Positions 23,638-31,073 of a stretch of 34,668 bases of DNA are shown here, piece after piece. The DNA is from Desulfosporosinus sp. BRH_c37 (GTDB lineage Bacteria > Bacillota > Desulfitobacteriia > Desulfitobacteriales > Desulfitobacteriaceae): positions 1 through 34,668 of the forward strand of contig LOEW01000253.1 in the NCBI GenBank assembly GCA_001516045.1, given 5' to 3'. The notes under the pieces were generated by a model. The model saw only the letters and a program-made list of their open reading frames with translations, was not told where the DNA came from and did not search any database. Made by a program: the position numbers and the translations under genes. Each line of letters begins with the position of its first letter. Positions within the stretch are counted from its first letter, which is position 1.

Positions 23638-24798
23638 ATGATGAACCCCTTATTCATTTTAATTGTGAGTGTTATTTTTCTGATTTATGGAGGACTTAAT
23701 TATTACATTGGCCTGCGCGGGTGGCAGGCCTTGTTTAGTTTCGTGCCATTCTTAACTTCCAAAGTGTATTGGCCAGTCTTTCTGCTACTATCCTTCTCCT
23801 ACTTATTCAGTCGGTTGAGCGCGAAATTTCTTCCAACGGTACTATATGAAGGGCTGACGTTAATTGGGGCCTATTGGTTAGCTTTTATGTGGTACTTTTT
23901 ATTCGTGATTACGGCATTTGATTTACTACGATTGTTTGACCGGTGGCTACGGCTCGTACCGGTGGAAGTAAAACGGAACTTAAACCCTGCTTTGGGATTA
24001 GCCGTTGTTATATTGGTCGTCGGCGTTGTAAGTTACGGGGCATGGAATGCCCGACATCCTCAAGTTAACCATTACGATTTGACAATCGCGAAACAAGCGG
24101 GGCAATTAAAACAGTTACATGTTGTTATGGTTTCGGATATTCATTTAGGAACGATCGTTCATAACGATCACCTGACGAAGATGGTCAATACGGTTAATGA
24201 ACTAAAACCTGATCTGGTTCTGTTTGCGGGAGATGTGTTTGATGAAGATATCGAATCGTCAAATAAACAACAAGTGGCTGATAACTTTCGTAATCTAAGT
24301 GCTACCTATGGAGTTTACGCGGTACTGGGGAACCATGAGTACATTGGCGGTAATGCGGAGGAAGCGATAAAATACTTGGGTGAAGCAGGGGTTAAGGTAT
24401 TACGGGATAGCTATCAAGAGCTTGCCGGAAGTTTCTATCTTATTGGGCGAGATGATCTGTCGGGGGCACGTTTCAGGGGCGCAAAGAGACAGGATTTGAA
24501 AACAATAATGCAGGGAGTTAACCGTTCTCTGCCAATTATTTTAATGGATCATCAACCATCACATTTAGAAGAGCCTGTGGAACAAGGGGTGGATTTGCAA
24601 GTATCCGGACATACGCACAGTGGACAATTATTTCCCATTCAGTTTATTACACGTCGAATTTTTGAAAAGGACTGGGGGCTACTGCGTAAGAATGATTTCC
24701 AACTCATAGTTTCTTCAGGTTACGGTACATGGGGTCCGCCGATTCGGATAGGTAATACTCCGGAAATTGTGGATATTACAATTAACTTTAATCAATAA
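23638..24798 (+). CDS. Membrane-anchored metallophosphoesterase (YkuE/YaeI-like)
   Basis: This 386-aa protein has four or five N-terminal membrane segments (about residues 1-140) followed by an extracytoplasmic or peripheral calcineurin-like phosphoesterase domain. All metal-ligand motifs are present: VSDIHLGT, FAGDVFDED, LGNHEY, LMDHQPSH and SGHTHSGQ. Relatives act on membrane or cell-wall phosphoesters; the substrate is unknown here. The start ATG at 23638 has GGAGGT upstream, but at 13 nt, which is long, and a second ATG follows at once. It ends at a strong terminator. Confidence 0.88.
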   Translation: MMNPLFILIVSVIFLIYGGLNYYIGLRGWQALFSFVPFLTSKVYWPVFLLLSFSYLFSRLSAKFLPTVLYEGLTLIGAYWLAFMWYFLFVITAFDLLRLFDRWLRLVPVEVKRNLNPALGLAVVILVVGVVSYGAWNARHPQVNHYDLTIAKQAGQLKQLHVVMVSDIHLGTIVHNDHLTKMVNTVNELKPDLVLFAGDVFDEDIESSNKQQVADNFRNLSATYGVYAVLGNHEYIGGNAEEAIKYLGEAGVKVLRDSYQELAGSFYLIGRDDLSGARFRGAKRQDLKTIMQGVNRSLPIILMDHQPSHLEEPVEQGVDLQVSGHTHSGQLFPIQFITRRIFEKDWGLLRKNDFQLIVSSGYGTWGPPIRIGNTPEIVDITINFNQ

Positions 24799-24821
24799 TA
24801 GAAAAAATGATAGATACAAGT

Positions 24822-24866
24822 AATTAAAAGCTCTGGGATAATCTGATTATTCCGGAGCTTTTAATT
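24822..24866 (+). terminator. Intrinsic terminator after the metallophosphoesterase gene
   Basis: The stem is 20 bp with two wobble pairs (24822-24841 with 24847-24866) and a 5-nt loop, ending in TTTTAATTCTATT. Confidence 0.75.
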
Positions 24867-24925
24867 CTATTAGTCAGACCCCCATGCCGTTGAGAGGCCC
24901 CACTTTTTGAAAATAAATATTTCCA

Positions 24926-24954
24926 TTGACGGCATGATCTATACATGCTAATAT
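24926..24954 (+). promoter_or_regulatory. Promoter of the feo operon
   Basis: TTGACG (24926-24931) and TAATAT (24949-24954) are separated by 17 nt. The Fur-like box begins 14 nt further on, so bound repressor would cover the start of transcription. Confidence 0.6.
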
Positions 24955-24967
24955 AAGTTTACGAAAG

Positions 24968-24982
24968 TGATATTGATTATCA
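24968..24982. promoter_or_regulatory. Fur box
   Basis: TGATATTGATTATCA matches the 7-1-7 Fur consensus (TGATAAT-N-ATTATCA) with one mismatch. It lies about 30 nt before the first feoA, at the predicted start of transcription. Iron-dependent repression is inferred. Confidence 0.75.
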
Positions 24983-25013
24983 ATTGCAACGTTTTGAGTG
25001 AGGAGTGAGGAAT

Positions 25014-25229
25014 ATGCCACTAACAATGCTTTCTCCGGGTAAAGAGGCGGTAGTTGGTAGCTGTAGGGCTAAGGATACAACAAAGAAATTCTTAGAAGGG
25101 CTAGGTATTATTCCAGGTGTAACCATATCGGTGATTTCAGAATTCAGTGGGAATCTTATAGTATCTATAAAAGGGTCGAGATTGGCCTTGAATAGGGGAG
25201 TTGCACAGCAGGTATTTGTGCAGGTCTGA
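25014..25229 (+). CDS. feoA: FeoA-family ferrous iron transport protein, first copy
   Basis: This 71-aa cytoplasmic SH3-like beta-barrel protein assists FeoB. It carries the family pattern LSPGKEAVVGSC, then FLEGLGIIPGVTISVIS, and a closing LALNRGVAQQVFV. The ATG at 25014 has GAGGAG 8 nt upstream. An in-frame GTG at 25005 overlaps that site and is not used. It is the first gene of the Fur-box operon. A hairpin element separates it from a second feoA. Confidence 0.9.
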   Translation: MPLTMLSPGKEAVVGSCRAKDTTKKFLEGLGIIPGVTISVISEFSGNLIVSIKGSRLALNRGVAQQVFVQV

Positions 25230-25230
25230 T

Positions 25231-25352
25231 AGTGAACTCGTTCAACTAAAGTTGAACATCGAGACTTCGGTGGAGTCTACCCCCACCGAAGCGGAGTACG
25301 GGGCCCACTCCCACTTGAAGAAGTGTGAGTCTTACGATTGGATAAAGGAGGA
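25231..25352 (+). mobile_element. Hairpin-ended small repeat, copy C, between the two feoA genes
   Basis: The left hairpin (25240-25247 with 25250-25257, loop AA) differs from copy B by a compensatory base-pair change. An inner 9-bp stem CTTCGGTGG/CCACCGAAG follows. The right hairpin (25308-25316 with 25321-25329, one mismatch) is followed by TCTTAC and GGATAAAGGAGG, which is the ribosome site of the second feoA. The element is open in the feoA frame upstream of the TTG start. Confidence 0.55.
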
Positions 25353-25359
25353 AAATAGT

Positions 25360-25587
25360 TTGGAGAGGACTTTAAAGGAACTGAAGCCAGGTGAAAAATC
25401 GATAATAACTAAAGTTTTAGGCGATAAGGGTGCCGTGAAAAGAAGACTAATGGATATGGGTGTAACCCGTGGGGCAGAAGTATTGGTTAGGAAAGTAGCG
25501 CCGTTGGGAGATCCCATAGAAGTGAACATTCGTGGTTACGAACTGACGCTTAGGAAATCTGAAGCAGAAAACATTATTGTAGCATAA
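25360..25587 (+). CDS. feoA: FeoA-family ferrous iron transport protein, second copy
   Basis: This 75-aa SH3-like protein has LKPGEKSIITKVLGDKGAVK, RLMDMGVTRGAEVLVRKVAP and GYELTLRKSEAENI, all typical for FeoA. The start is the TTG at 25360, with AAAGGAGG 7 nt upstream. The frame is open back to 25201, but that part is read from the hairpin element and is not FeoA-like. It sits between the first feoA and feoB, with a terminator-like hairpin after it. Confidence 0.9.
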   Translation: MERTLKELKPGEKSIITKVLGDKGAVKRRLMDMGVTRGAEVLVRKVAPLGDPIEVNIRGYELTLRKSEAENIIVA

Positions 25588-25589
25588 AT

Positions 25590-25620
25590 AATGCTCCTGA
25601 ATAAGCGGGAGCATTTTATT
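25590..25620 (+). terminator. Terminator-like hairpin between feoA and feoB
   Basis: The 8-bp stem AATGCTCC/GGAGCATT (25590-25597 with 25608-25615) is followed by TTATT. In an operon this may lower feoB expression relative to feoA. feoB could also have its own promoter in 25621-25690. Confidence 0.5.
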
Positions 25621-25700
25621 AGAACATGAATTGAGAATGGATATCATTAATACTTAAAAGTCAAAGTAAAAGGTCAAAGTTAAAAGGAGTTGTTAATGCT

Positions 25701-27749
25701 ATGTCCTTGAAGTTTGCACTGGTAGGAAATCCAAACTGCGGGAAAACCACCTTATTTAATGAAATCACCGGAAGTACGCAGTATGTTGGAAACTGGCCGG
25801 GAGTAACCATTGAGAAAAGAGAAGGGAAAGCGAAGAAGATCCAGGGAGATATAAGGATTATTGATCTGCCAGGAATCTATTCCTTATCCCCATACTCAAT
25901 GGAAGAAATCATTGCCAGAGACTATATCGTGAATGAAAAGCCGGATGTTGTGATCAATATTATTGATGCAACTAACATCGAGAGAAACATGTATCTGACC
26001 ACACAATTGCTCGAATTAGGTGTCAACGTGGTTGTTGCGCTGAACATGATGGATGCGGCGGATGCCAAAGGCGACAAAATTGACATAGCAATCCTGGAAG
26101 CGCATCTCAAGGTCCCAGTTGTACCGATCACTGCTAGTAAAGGTCGCGGTGTTAAAGAACTTCTAGAGAAAACCTTAAGCATTGCGCAAACAGCGGCTTC
26201 AGCAGGGGAAGTGCCCTTATTTAACGATATGCATGATGCAAGTATTGTCAGCTGTATCCAGGAAATCGAAAAGAACATTATTCCCCAACTGAAAAGCAAG
26301 ACCGGGAATTCCCGTTGGACGGCGTTAAAGCTTTTGGAAGGCGATGAAAAGGTTCAGGAAATGTTAAAAGTTCCAGGCACCTTGCTAGCTGAGATTAAAC
26401 TATATCAGGAAAAACTGGAAAAAAAGTACGACATGGATATAGAAACGATTATTGCCGACAGCCGGTACCAGTTTAGCACCTCTATGACACGCAAAGCGGT
26501 TAAGAAGAAAGAGCGAAGCTCTAATTTAACGGTTTCGGATAAAATTGATAAAGTTGTGACGAATCGGCTCTTGGCAATCCCTTTATTTTTAGCAATGATG
26601 TTTGGCATATTTTCGATAACCTTTGGTACGATTGGCTCGTTTACGATCGACTTTGTTGACGAATTGGTCAACGGCACGATCGCAACATTTTTAGCCACTT
26701 GGCTTGAAGGAGCGGGAGCGGCAGTATGGTTGCAGGATCTCGTTGCAGGCGGACTTATTGGTGGAGTGGGGAGTATGCTGGTCTTTGTCCCACAAATTAT
26801 GATCTTATTCTTCTTCCTTTCCATTCTTGAAGATACTGGCTATATGGCAAGAGCGGCTTTTGTCATGGATCGACTGCTGAGAAAGTTAGGGTTGAGTGGA
26901 AAATCGTTTATTCCCATGCTAATTGGTTTTGGGTGCAGTGTTCCGGCACTCATGAGTACGAGAACCTTGGAAAATGAAAAGGATCGGCGCCTGACGATTA
27001 TGCTAGTTCCGTTTATGTCCTGTGGTGCAAGGTTACCCGTATATGCCTTGTACACGGCAGCCTTCTTTTCGACCAATCAAACTATGGTAGTCTTTTCACT
27101 TTATCTAATGGGTATTGTGATTGCAATTTTATCAGGATTTCTCCTCAAAAAAACCATTTTGCAAGGAGAAGTTGCCCCGTTCGTCATGGAACTACCTCCC
27201 TACAGAATTCCTACACTCAAAGGTTTGATGATTCATATGTGGGACAAGGGAAAAGGGTTTGTTAAAAAAGCAGGGACAATCATCTTTTCAGTAGCAGTTG
27301 TGATCTGGTTTTTACAATACTTTAGTTTTTCCTTCCAAGTAGTAGCGGATCCGGGAGATAGCATGTTGGGTATCATCGGTAAGACAATAGCCCCTGTTTT
27401 CATGCCTCTGGGATTTGGGGACTGGAAGTCTGCAGTAGCGTTGATCACGGGCTTTGTTGCAAAAGAAGCGGTAGTGTCCACGATGGGTATTTTACATGGA
27501 GTTGCAGAAGCAACAGAGGGCTCGACGGACCTGATAACAGCCCTACAAGCATCGTTTACCCCCTTAACAGCTTATGCCTTCATGGCGTTTACCCTTCTTT
27601 ACATGCCATGTATGGCAGCCTTTGCTACCATCAAACGGGAGATGAATTCCTGGAAGTGGACCTTAATCACAGTCGGATATTCGACAGGGGTCGCTTGGAT
27701 TGTAGCCTTCCTTATTTTCCGAGTCGGGAAATTAATGGGTTATAGTTGA
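25701..27749 (+). CDS. feoB: Ferrous iron transporter FeoB
   Basis: This 682-aa Fe(II) importer has an N-terminal G-protein domain (GNPNCGKTTLFN near residue 9, DLPG, NMMD), a helical spacer to about residue 275 and a membrane domain with two gate regions (FIPMLIGFGCSVPALMSTR and VAKEAVVSTMGIL). The length is slightly compact but within range. AAAGGAG lies 11 nt before the ATG. It is preceded by two feoA genes and followed by the small Cys-rich partner, a common clostridial feo layout, under a Fur box. Confidence 0.96.
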   Translation: MSLKFALVGNPNCGKTTLFNEITGSTQYVGNWPGVTIEKREGKAKKIQGDIRIIDLPGIYSLSPYSMEEIIARDYIVNEKPDVVINIIDATNIERNMYLTTQLLELGVNVVVALNMMDAADAKGDKIDIAILEAHLKVPVVPITASKGRGVKELLEKTLSIAQTAASAGEVPLFNDMHDASIVSCIQEIEKNIIPQLKSKTGNSRWTALKLLEGDEKVQEMLKVPGTLLAEIKLYQEKLEKKYDMDIETIIADSRYQFSTSMTRKAVKKKERSSNLTVSDKIDKVVTNRLLAIPLFLAMMFGIFSITFGTIGSFTIDFVDELVNGTIATFLATWLEGAGAAVWLQDLVAGGLIGGVGSMLVFVPQIMILFFFLSILEDTGYMARAAFVMDRLLRKLGLSGKSFIPMLIGFGCSVPALMSTRTLENEKDRRLTIMLVPFMSCGARLPVYALYTAAFFSTNQTMVVFSLYLMGIVIAILSGFLLKKTILQGEVAPFVMELPPYRIPTLKGLMIHMWDKGKGFVKKAGTIIFSVAVVIWFLQYFSFSFQVVADPGDSMLGIIGKTIAPVFMPLGFGDWKSAVALITGFVAKEAVVSTMGILHGVAEATEGSTDLITALQASFTPLTAYAFMAFTLLYMPCMAAFATIKREMNSWKWTLITVGYSTGVAWIVAFLIFRVGKLMGYS

Positions 27750-27846
27750 TTCGAGTGATAGATTAATAAGACGAGACGGGCGGAGGTTCTCTCATCTAGA
27801 ACTCTGAAATTGCTGATATCAATACTGATGAAAAAGGGTGATTTAT

Positions 27847-27999
27847 ATGATTAATTGGATGTTAGGCGGAGTCATTGTTGGCGTGACTATTTTCATAATT
27901 CTACGAACGATCAGGCGCATGCGAAATGGGGAAAGCACTTGCTGCGGAGGGTGTGCCGAAGGAAGCTGCAGCCAAAGCAAGTGCGAGTGTACGAAATAA
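27847..27999 (+). CDS. FeoB-associated Cys-rich membrane protein
   Basis: This 50-aa protein has one membrane helix (about residues 5-20), a basic stretch RTIRRMR and a Cys-rich tail with CC, C, C, C and C (TCCGGCAEGSCSQSKCECTK). It matches the small protein family found next to feoB in Firmicutes (PF12669 type). AAGGGTG lies 7 nt before the ATG. A role in iron delivery or FeoB assembly is suspected for the family but not shown. Confidence 0.88.
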   Translation: MINWMLGGVIVGVTIFIILRTIRRMRNGESTCCGGCAEGSCSQSKCECTK

Positions 28000-28025
28000 C
28001 ACTTAACTTATTTCTATCCAAAATA

Positions 28026-28066
28026 TCATGAAGGGGGAGCATTTTGAAAATGCTCCCCCTTCATGA
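28026..28066. terminator. Perfect 41-nt bidirectional terminator
   Basis: The arms 28026-28045 and 28047-28066 are perfectly complementary over 20 bp around a single G. Four A and four T residues flank the centre. It lies between the convergent feo operon and the flavodiiron gene. Confidence 0.75.
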
Positions 28067-28076
28067 GTACCGTTGG

Positions 28077-29276
28077 TTATTTAGCTAAGAGTTCCCCAAT
28101 ATTTTGTCCGAATTCCTGACACTTAAGGTTGCTCTCGTCATCAGGGTTCCAGGTTACCCTGAGCCCCTCATTAAGAAGCTCAAACCCGCCGTGTTGTAAT
28201 TCAGTTGAAATAAGCTTCGTATTTTCGCCACTCCAACCATAACTACCAAAAGCAGCACCTTTCTTATTTTTAAATCCTAATCCTTTAGCCATTTCTAGTA
28301 TCCCAGCTACGGAGTAAAGGATTCCTTTGTTGATAGTTGGGGACCCCACGAGGATGGCCTTGGATTTGAAGACTTCAGTAATAATGTCGTTCTTATCCGT
28401 ATGAGTGGAATTAGAATTAAATAATTTAACTGTAACATCCATATCACTTAATCGGATACCGGCGGCTATTTTCTCGGCCATTTTCCGAGTACTGTTCCAC
28501 ATAGTATCGTAGATGATCGTGATCTGATTTTCTTGATAATCCTTAGCCCATTCCATGTATTTGTGGACAATTTGTAAGGGATTATCTCGCCAAATGATAC
28601 CGTGACTTGGGCAAATCATGTTAACTGGGAGGTTAAAGCTTAAGATTTCATTGATTTTGTTCTCAACCATTTTGCTAAACGGAGTTAAAATATTGGCATA
28701 ATACTTGATAGCTTCTTGATATAACTCGGCTTGGTCGACTAAGTCATTAAACATATGCTCTGACGCCAAATGCTGACCAAATCCGTCATTGCTGAAAAGA
28801 ATATTATCCCCAGTCAAGTAGGTGAACATCGTATCAGGCCAATGAAGCATTCTGGCTTCCACAAAAATAAACTCTTTTGACCCAAGACTTAGTTTATCGC
28901 CTGTTTTGACGGGCACGAAATTCCAATCCTGATGATATTGGCCTTTTAAGGATTTTATACCATTGGCGGTACAATAAATGGGAGTATTAGGGATCTCTTT
29001 CATTAGTTCGGGTAAAGCACCACTATGATCAGGTTCGCCATGGTTAGCAATGATATAATCGATCGTATTTAAGTCGATTTCTTTTTTTAGATTAGTGACA
29101 AATTCCTTGGCGAAGGGTGTCCAAACAGTATCGATTAAGGCTATCTTTTCGTCACGGACAAGAAAAGAGTTGTAGCTGGAGCCTCGGTGGGTAGAGTATT
29201 CATCACCGTGAAATTTTTTTAATTCCCAGTCGATTTTACCGACCCATTTTACACTCTTGTTAATTTCAAAACTCAT
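28077..29276 (-). CDS. Flavodiiron protein (A-type flavoprotein, O2/NO reductase)
   Basis: This 399-aa cytoplasmic enzyme reduces O2 to water and/or NO to N2O in anaerobes. The N-terminal metallo-beta-lactamase-like domain carries the diiron ligands: H79, E81, D83 and H84 in NHGEPDHSG, followed by LHWPDT, FSNDGFGQH and PSHGIIWR. The C-terminal flavodoxin domain binds FMN (IIYDTMWNSTRKMAEKI, VGSPTINKG, AFGSYGWSGE). AGGAGGT lies 5-6 nt before the ATG. There is no fused rubredoxin, so a separate electron donor is needed. It is monocistronic. Confidence 0.95.
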   Translation of the reverse strand: MSFEINKSVKWVGKIDWELKKFHGDEYSTHRGSSYNSFLVRDEKIALIDTVWTPFAKEFVTNLKKEIDLNTIDYIIANHGEPDHSGALPELMKEIPNTPIYCTANGIKSLKGQYHQDWNFVPVKTGDKLSLGSKEFIFVEARMLHWPDTMFTYLTGDNILFSNDGFGQHLASEHMFNDLVDQAELYQEAIKYYANILTPFSKMVENKINEILSFNLPVNMICPSHGIIWRDNPLQIVHKYMEWAKDYQENQITIIYDTMWNSTRKMAEKIAAGIRLSDMDVTVKLFNSNSTHTDKNDIITEVFKSKAILVGSPTINKGILYSVAGILEMAKGLGFKNKKGAAFGSYGWSGENTKLISTELQHGGFELLNEGLRVTWNPDDESNLKCQEFGQNIGELLAK

Positions 29277-29687
29277 GGTAAACCTCCTAGTTTATTTTCT
29301 GGCGGCACAATAATCCTATTACTTCGGATTTGAATAACTAGTTGAATCGTATATTGTCATACATTGTTCAAAGCTATTGCCTATGCCTATTTATATACTA
29401 CACTACTTGGGATAAACCTTCAATTATAAATATTACTAGTTAAAAATTACCTTAAATAGTGTCAACTGGCGCAGTAGCTGATTTGTAGCGGTTTCGGTCA
29501 TCCTGTTTCAGTGTTTGCTAAAGGCCGGAAAATATACAATCCTGGAAAAAAAGAGTTATCGGTCAGTCTTCGCGGATGAGATTATCAATAGTTAGAGGGA
29601 GAATTTCACGCGACTCTTTCGCTGGGTTACAGACCATATTGTCTAAGATCAAGGTTGCGCAAACTCCACTGCTCCTCTTATAATACG
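29277..29687. other. Gene-free stretch upstream of the flavodiiron gene
   Basis: No gene is supported here. The flavodiiron promoter should lie within 29290-29430 on the minus strand, but I could not fix it. The segment around 29459-29560 is richer in GC than its surroundings and could be the remnant of an insertion sequence. No frame, ends or repeats confirm that. Confidence 0.3.
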
Positions 29688-29727
29688 TAAAGAATCCCTT
29701 TAGCGGTAAAGGCTAAGGGATTCTTTA
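29688..29727. terminator. Intrinsic terminator after the DUF3307 gene
   Basis: A 16-bp stem with one bulged T (29688-29704 with 29712-29727) and a 7-nt loop lies 27 bp past the stop codon of the minus-strand gene. Confidence 0.65.
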
Positions 29728-29753
29728 GTTTCTAACGTTATGATCAGCATAAT

Positions 29754-30101
29754 TTACTTTATTTGCAAAACGAGTGCAAGGATAGTCAAGTGGAAAACTT
29801 GGTCGACCATTATGCCAAGCCACTGGTTTTCGGAGAGATTAGTGCGCATGATTTGCTTAACCCACCAGGCTACCAAAGTTCGGCGGTCAAGGAGAATATG
29901 AGTCAGCAATATTGTAAGCAATTGCCACAAGGCTAAACCGCCAAACCCGATTAAGGAAACAAATCCAATGATAGCCGTATATAAAGTGGAATGGACAAAT
30001 AAGGGCAGCCACTTGTTTGCTTTATTCATTGCCATCCAACTAGTTTGAAAGGGGAAATCTCCAACGAGATGGGCTAATAACAAAAGATCAAATGAGCTCA
30101 T
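29754..30101 (-). CDS. DUF3307 family membrane protein
   Basis: This 115-aa protein has about three membrane segments. It opens with LLLLAHLVGDFPFQTSWMA and continues with HSTLYTAIIGF and a THILLDRRTLVAWWVKQ stretch followed by DQVFHLTILAL. The HLxGDFxxQ opening and HxxxD pattern are those of DUF3307. Function is unknown. The ATG at 30101 has AGTGAGG 9 nt upstream. A possible 60-aa ORF ends one base before it. Confidence 0.75.
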   Translation of the reverse strand: MSSFDLLLLAHLVGDFPFQTSWMAMNKANKWLPLFVHSTLYTAIIGFVSLIGFGGLALWQLLTILLTHILLDRRTLVAWWVKQIMRTNLSENQWLGIMVDQVFHLTILALVLQIK

Positions 30102-30102
30102 A

Positions 30103-30285
30103 TTAAGCAACCTCACTTCTTTTTAGACCAATTTTTGTCATAATATCATGTTCAAATGAAGATGTACACAACCTTTCTTTAATTATCGTATGATTATCAG
30201 GACCTTTTTTAGTAAAAAAATATATAATCATAAAAATGATTGACAAGATTAATGAACATGATATTATAAGTGAGTAATCACTCAT
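30103..30285 (-). CDS. Possible 60-aa single-pass membrane protein
   Basis: The frame opens with one membrane helix (about residues 5-24) and continues with a polar tail ending TKIGLKRSEVA. Its stop lies one base before the DUF3307 start, and its end contains that gene's ribosome site, which favours an operon. Against it, the first codons lie inside the TetR operator and promoter of the opposite strand, and no ribosome site is visible before the ATG. It could be real or chance AT-rich sequence. Confidence 0.35.
   Translation of the reverse strand: MSDYSLIISCSLILSIIFMIIYFFTKKGPDNHTIIKERLCTSSFEHDIMTKIGLKRSEVA
30240..30267 (+). promoter_or_regulatory. Promoter of the TetR-exporter operon
   Basis: TTGACA (30240-30245) and TATTAT (30262-30267) are spaced by 16 nt, with a palindromic operator starting 4 nt after the -10. 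Confidence 0.65.
30271..30284. promoter_or_regulatory. TetR-type operator
   Basis: TGAGTAATCACTCA has half-sites TGAGT and ACTCA around a 4-nt centre, directly downstream of the -10. Similar TGAGT...ACTCA sites are known for TetR-family regulators of efflux genes. Autoregulation by the next gene is inferred. Confidence 0.6.
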
Positions 30286-30316
30286 TATTTGTTAATCTAG
30301 AATCTTGGAGGGCAAT

Positions 30317-30958
30317 ATGAACTCAAGCCAAAAAACTGAAAAAAAAGAAAATCCAAGAAAGAAAACGGTTGAACAACGGCGACAGGACATTCTTGAAGCA
30401 AGCCTTAAAATTTTTGCGGCAAAAGGATATAATGGCTCAACTACCGCAGAAATAGCTCGTACAGCTGGGGTAGCAGAAGGGACAATTTTCCGACATTTTG
30501 CCACCAAGAAGGACTTACTGGTTGCGGTGTTAGAGCCGAAAGTTCTAGAAGGGTTGATCCAGTTAGACAAAAATCACAGTGAGGATACACCTACGGAATT
30601 CTTTCGCCATTTTCTGAGGAACCGTTTGGAGCTGATCAAGGTAAATAACTCTCTAATTCGTCTCATGTTTACAGAAGCTTCTTATCATGTCGAAGTCAGG
30701 GAGGCCTTATTTAAAGGAATCTTAGGGCAAGGAATATTCATAATAAGACCATGGTTTGAAAAGGGAGTTGAGCTGGGAGAATTTAGAGCTCTCCCGTTTA
30801 TTCCGACCATGCGGAGTTTTATGGGGATGGTCATGTTTTACGGATTATTTGGGAATGTTTTTCTAGGTTTATCACCGGAAGAAACAATGGAAGAGGCGGC
30901 CAATCATATATTTGAGCTTTTTTTACATGGTCTAGCGCGTTGTAAAGAAATGAAGTAA
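30317..30958 (+). CDS. TetR-family regulator of the adjacent ABC exporter
   Basis: This 213-aa protein has an N-terminal TetR helix-turn-helix (RRQDILEASLKIFAAKGYNG, then TTAEIARTAGVAEGTIFRHF) and a variable ligand domain. The ATG at 30317 has GGAGGG 4 nt upstream; a TTG at 30305 overlaps that site. The order TetR, membrane fusion protein, ABC ATPase, permease matches the Escherichia coli cecR-ybhGFSR operon. It probably represses the operon until a toxic substrate binds. Confidence 0.9.
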   Translation: MNSSQKTEKKENPRKKTVEQRRQDILEASLKIFAAKGYNGSTTAEIARTAGVAEGTIFRHFATKKDLLVAVLEPKVLEGLIQLDKNHSEDTPTEFFRHFLRNRLELIKVNNSLIRLMFTEASYHVEVREALFKGILGQGIFIIRPWFEKGVELGEFRALPFIPTMRSFMGMVMFYGLFGNVFLGLSPEETMEEAANHIFELFLHGLARCKEMK

Positions 30959-31073
30959 GAGTATTTAAAGATGGAGATATTAAAGTAGAGATTAAGAGAT
31001 CCGAAGAATCAAGTGATAAAGAAAAAAGAAATCGAGGAACAGACTTGAGTCTTAAGGTGCAGGAGGAGAAAAC

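Noticed and set aside
29459..29560. Possible insertion sequence end (IS21-like) remnant
   Set aside because: The segment looks foreign in composition, but I found no matching second end, target duplication or transposase frame.
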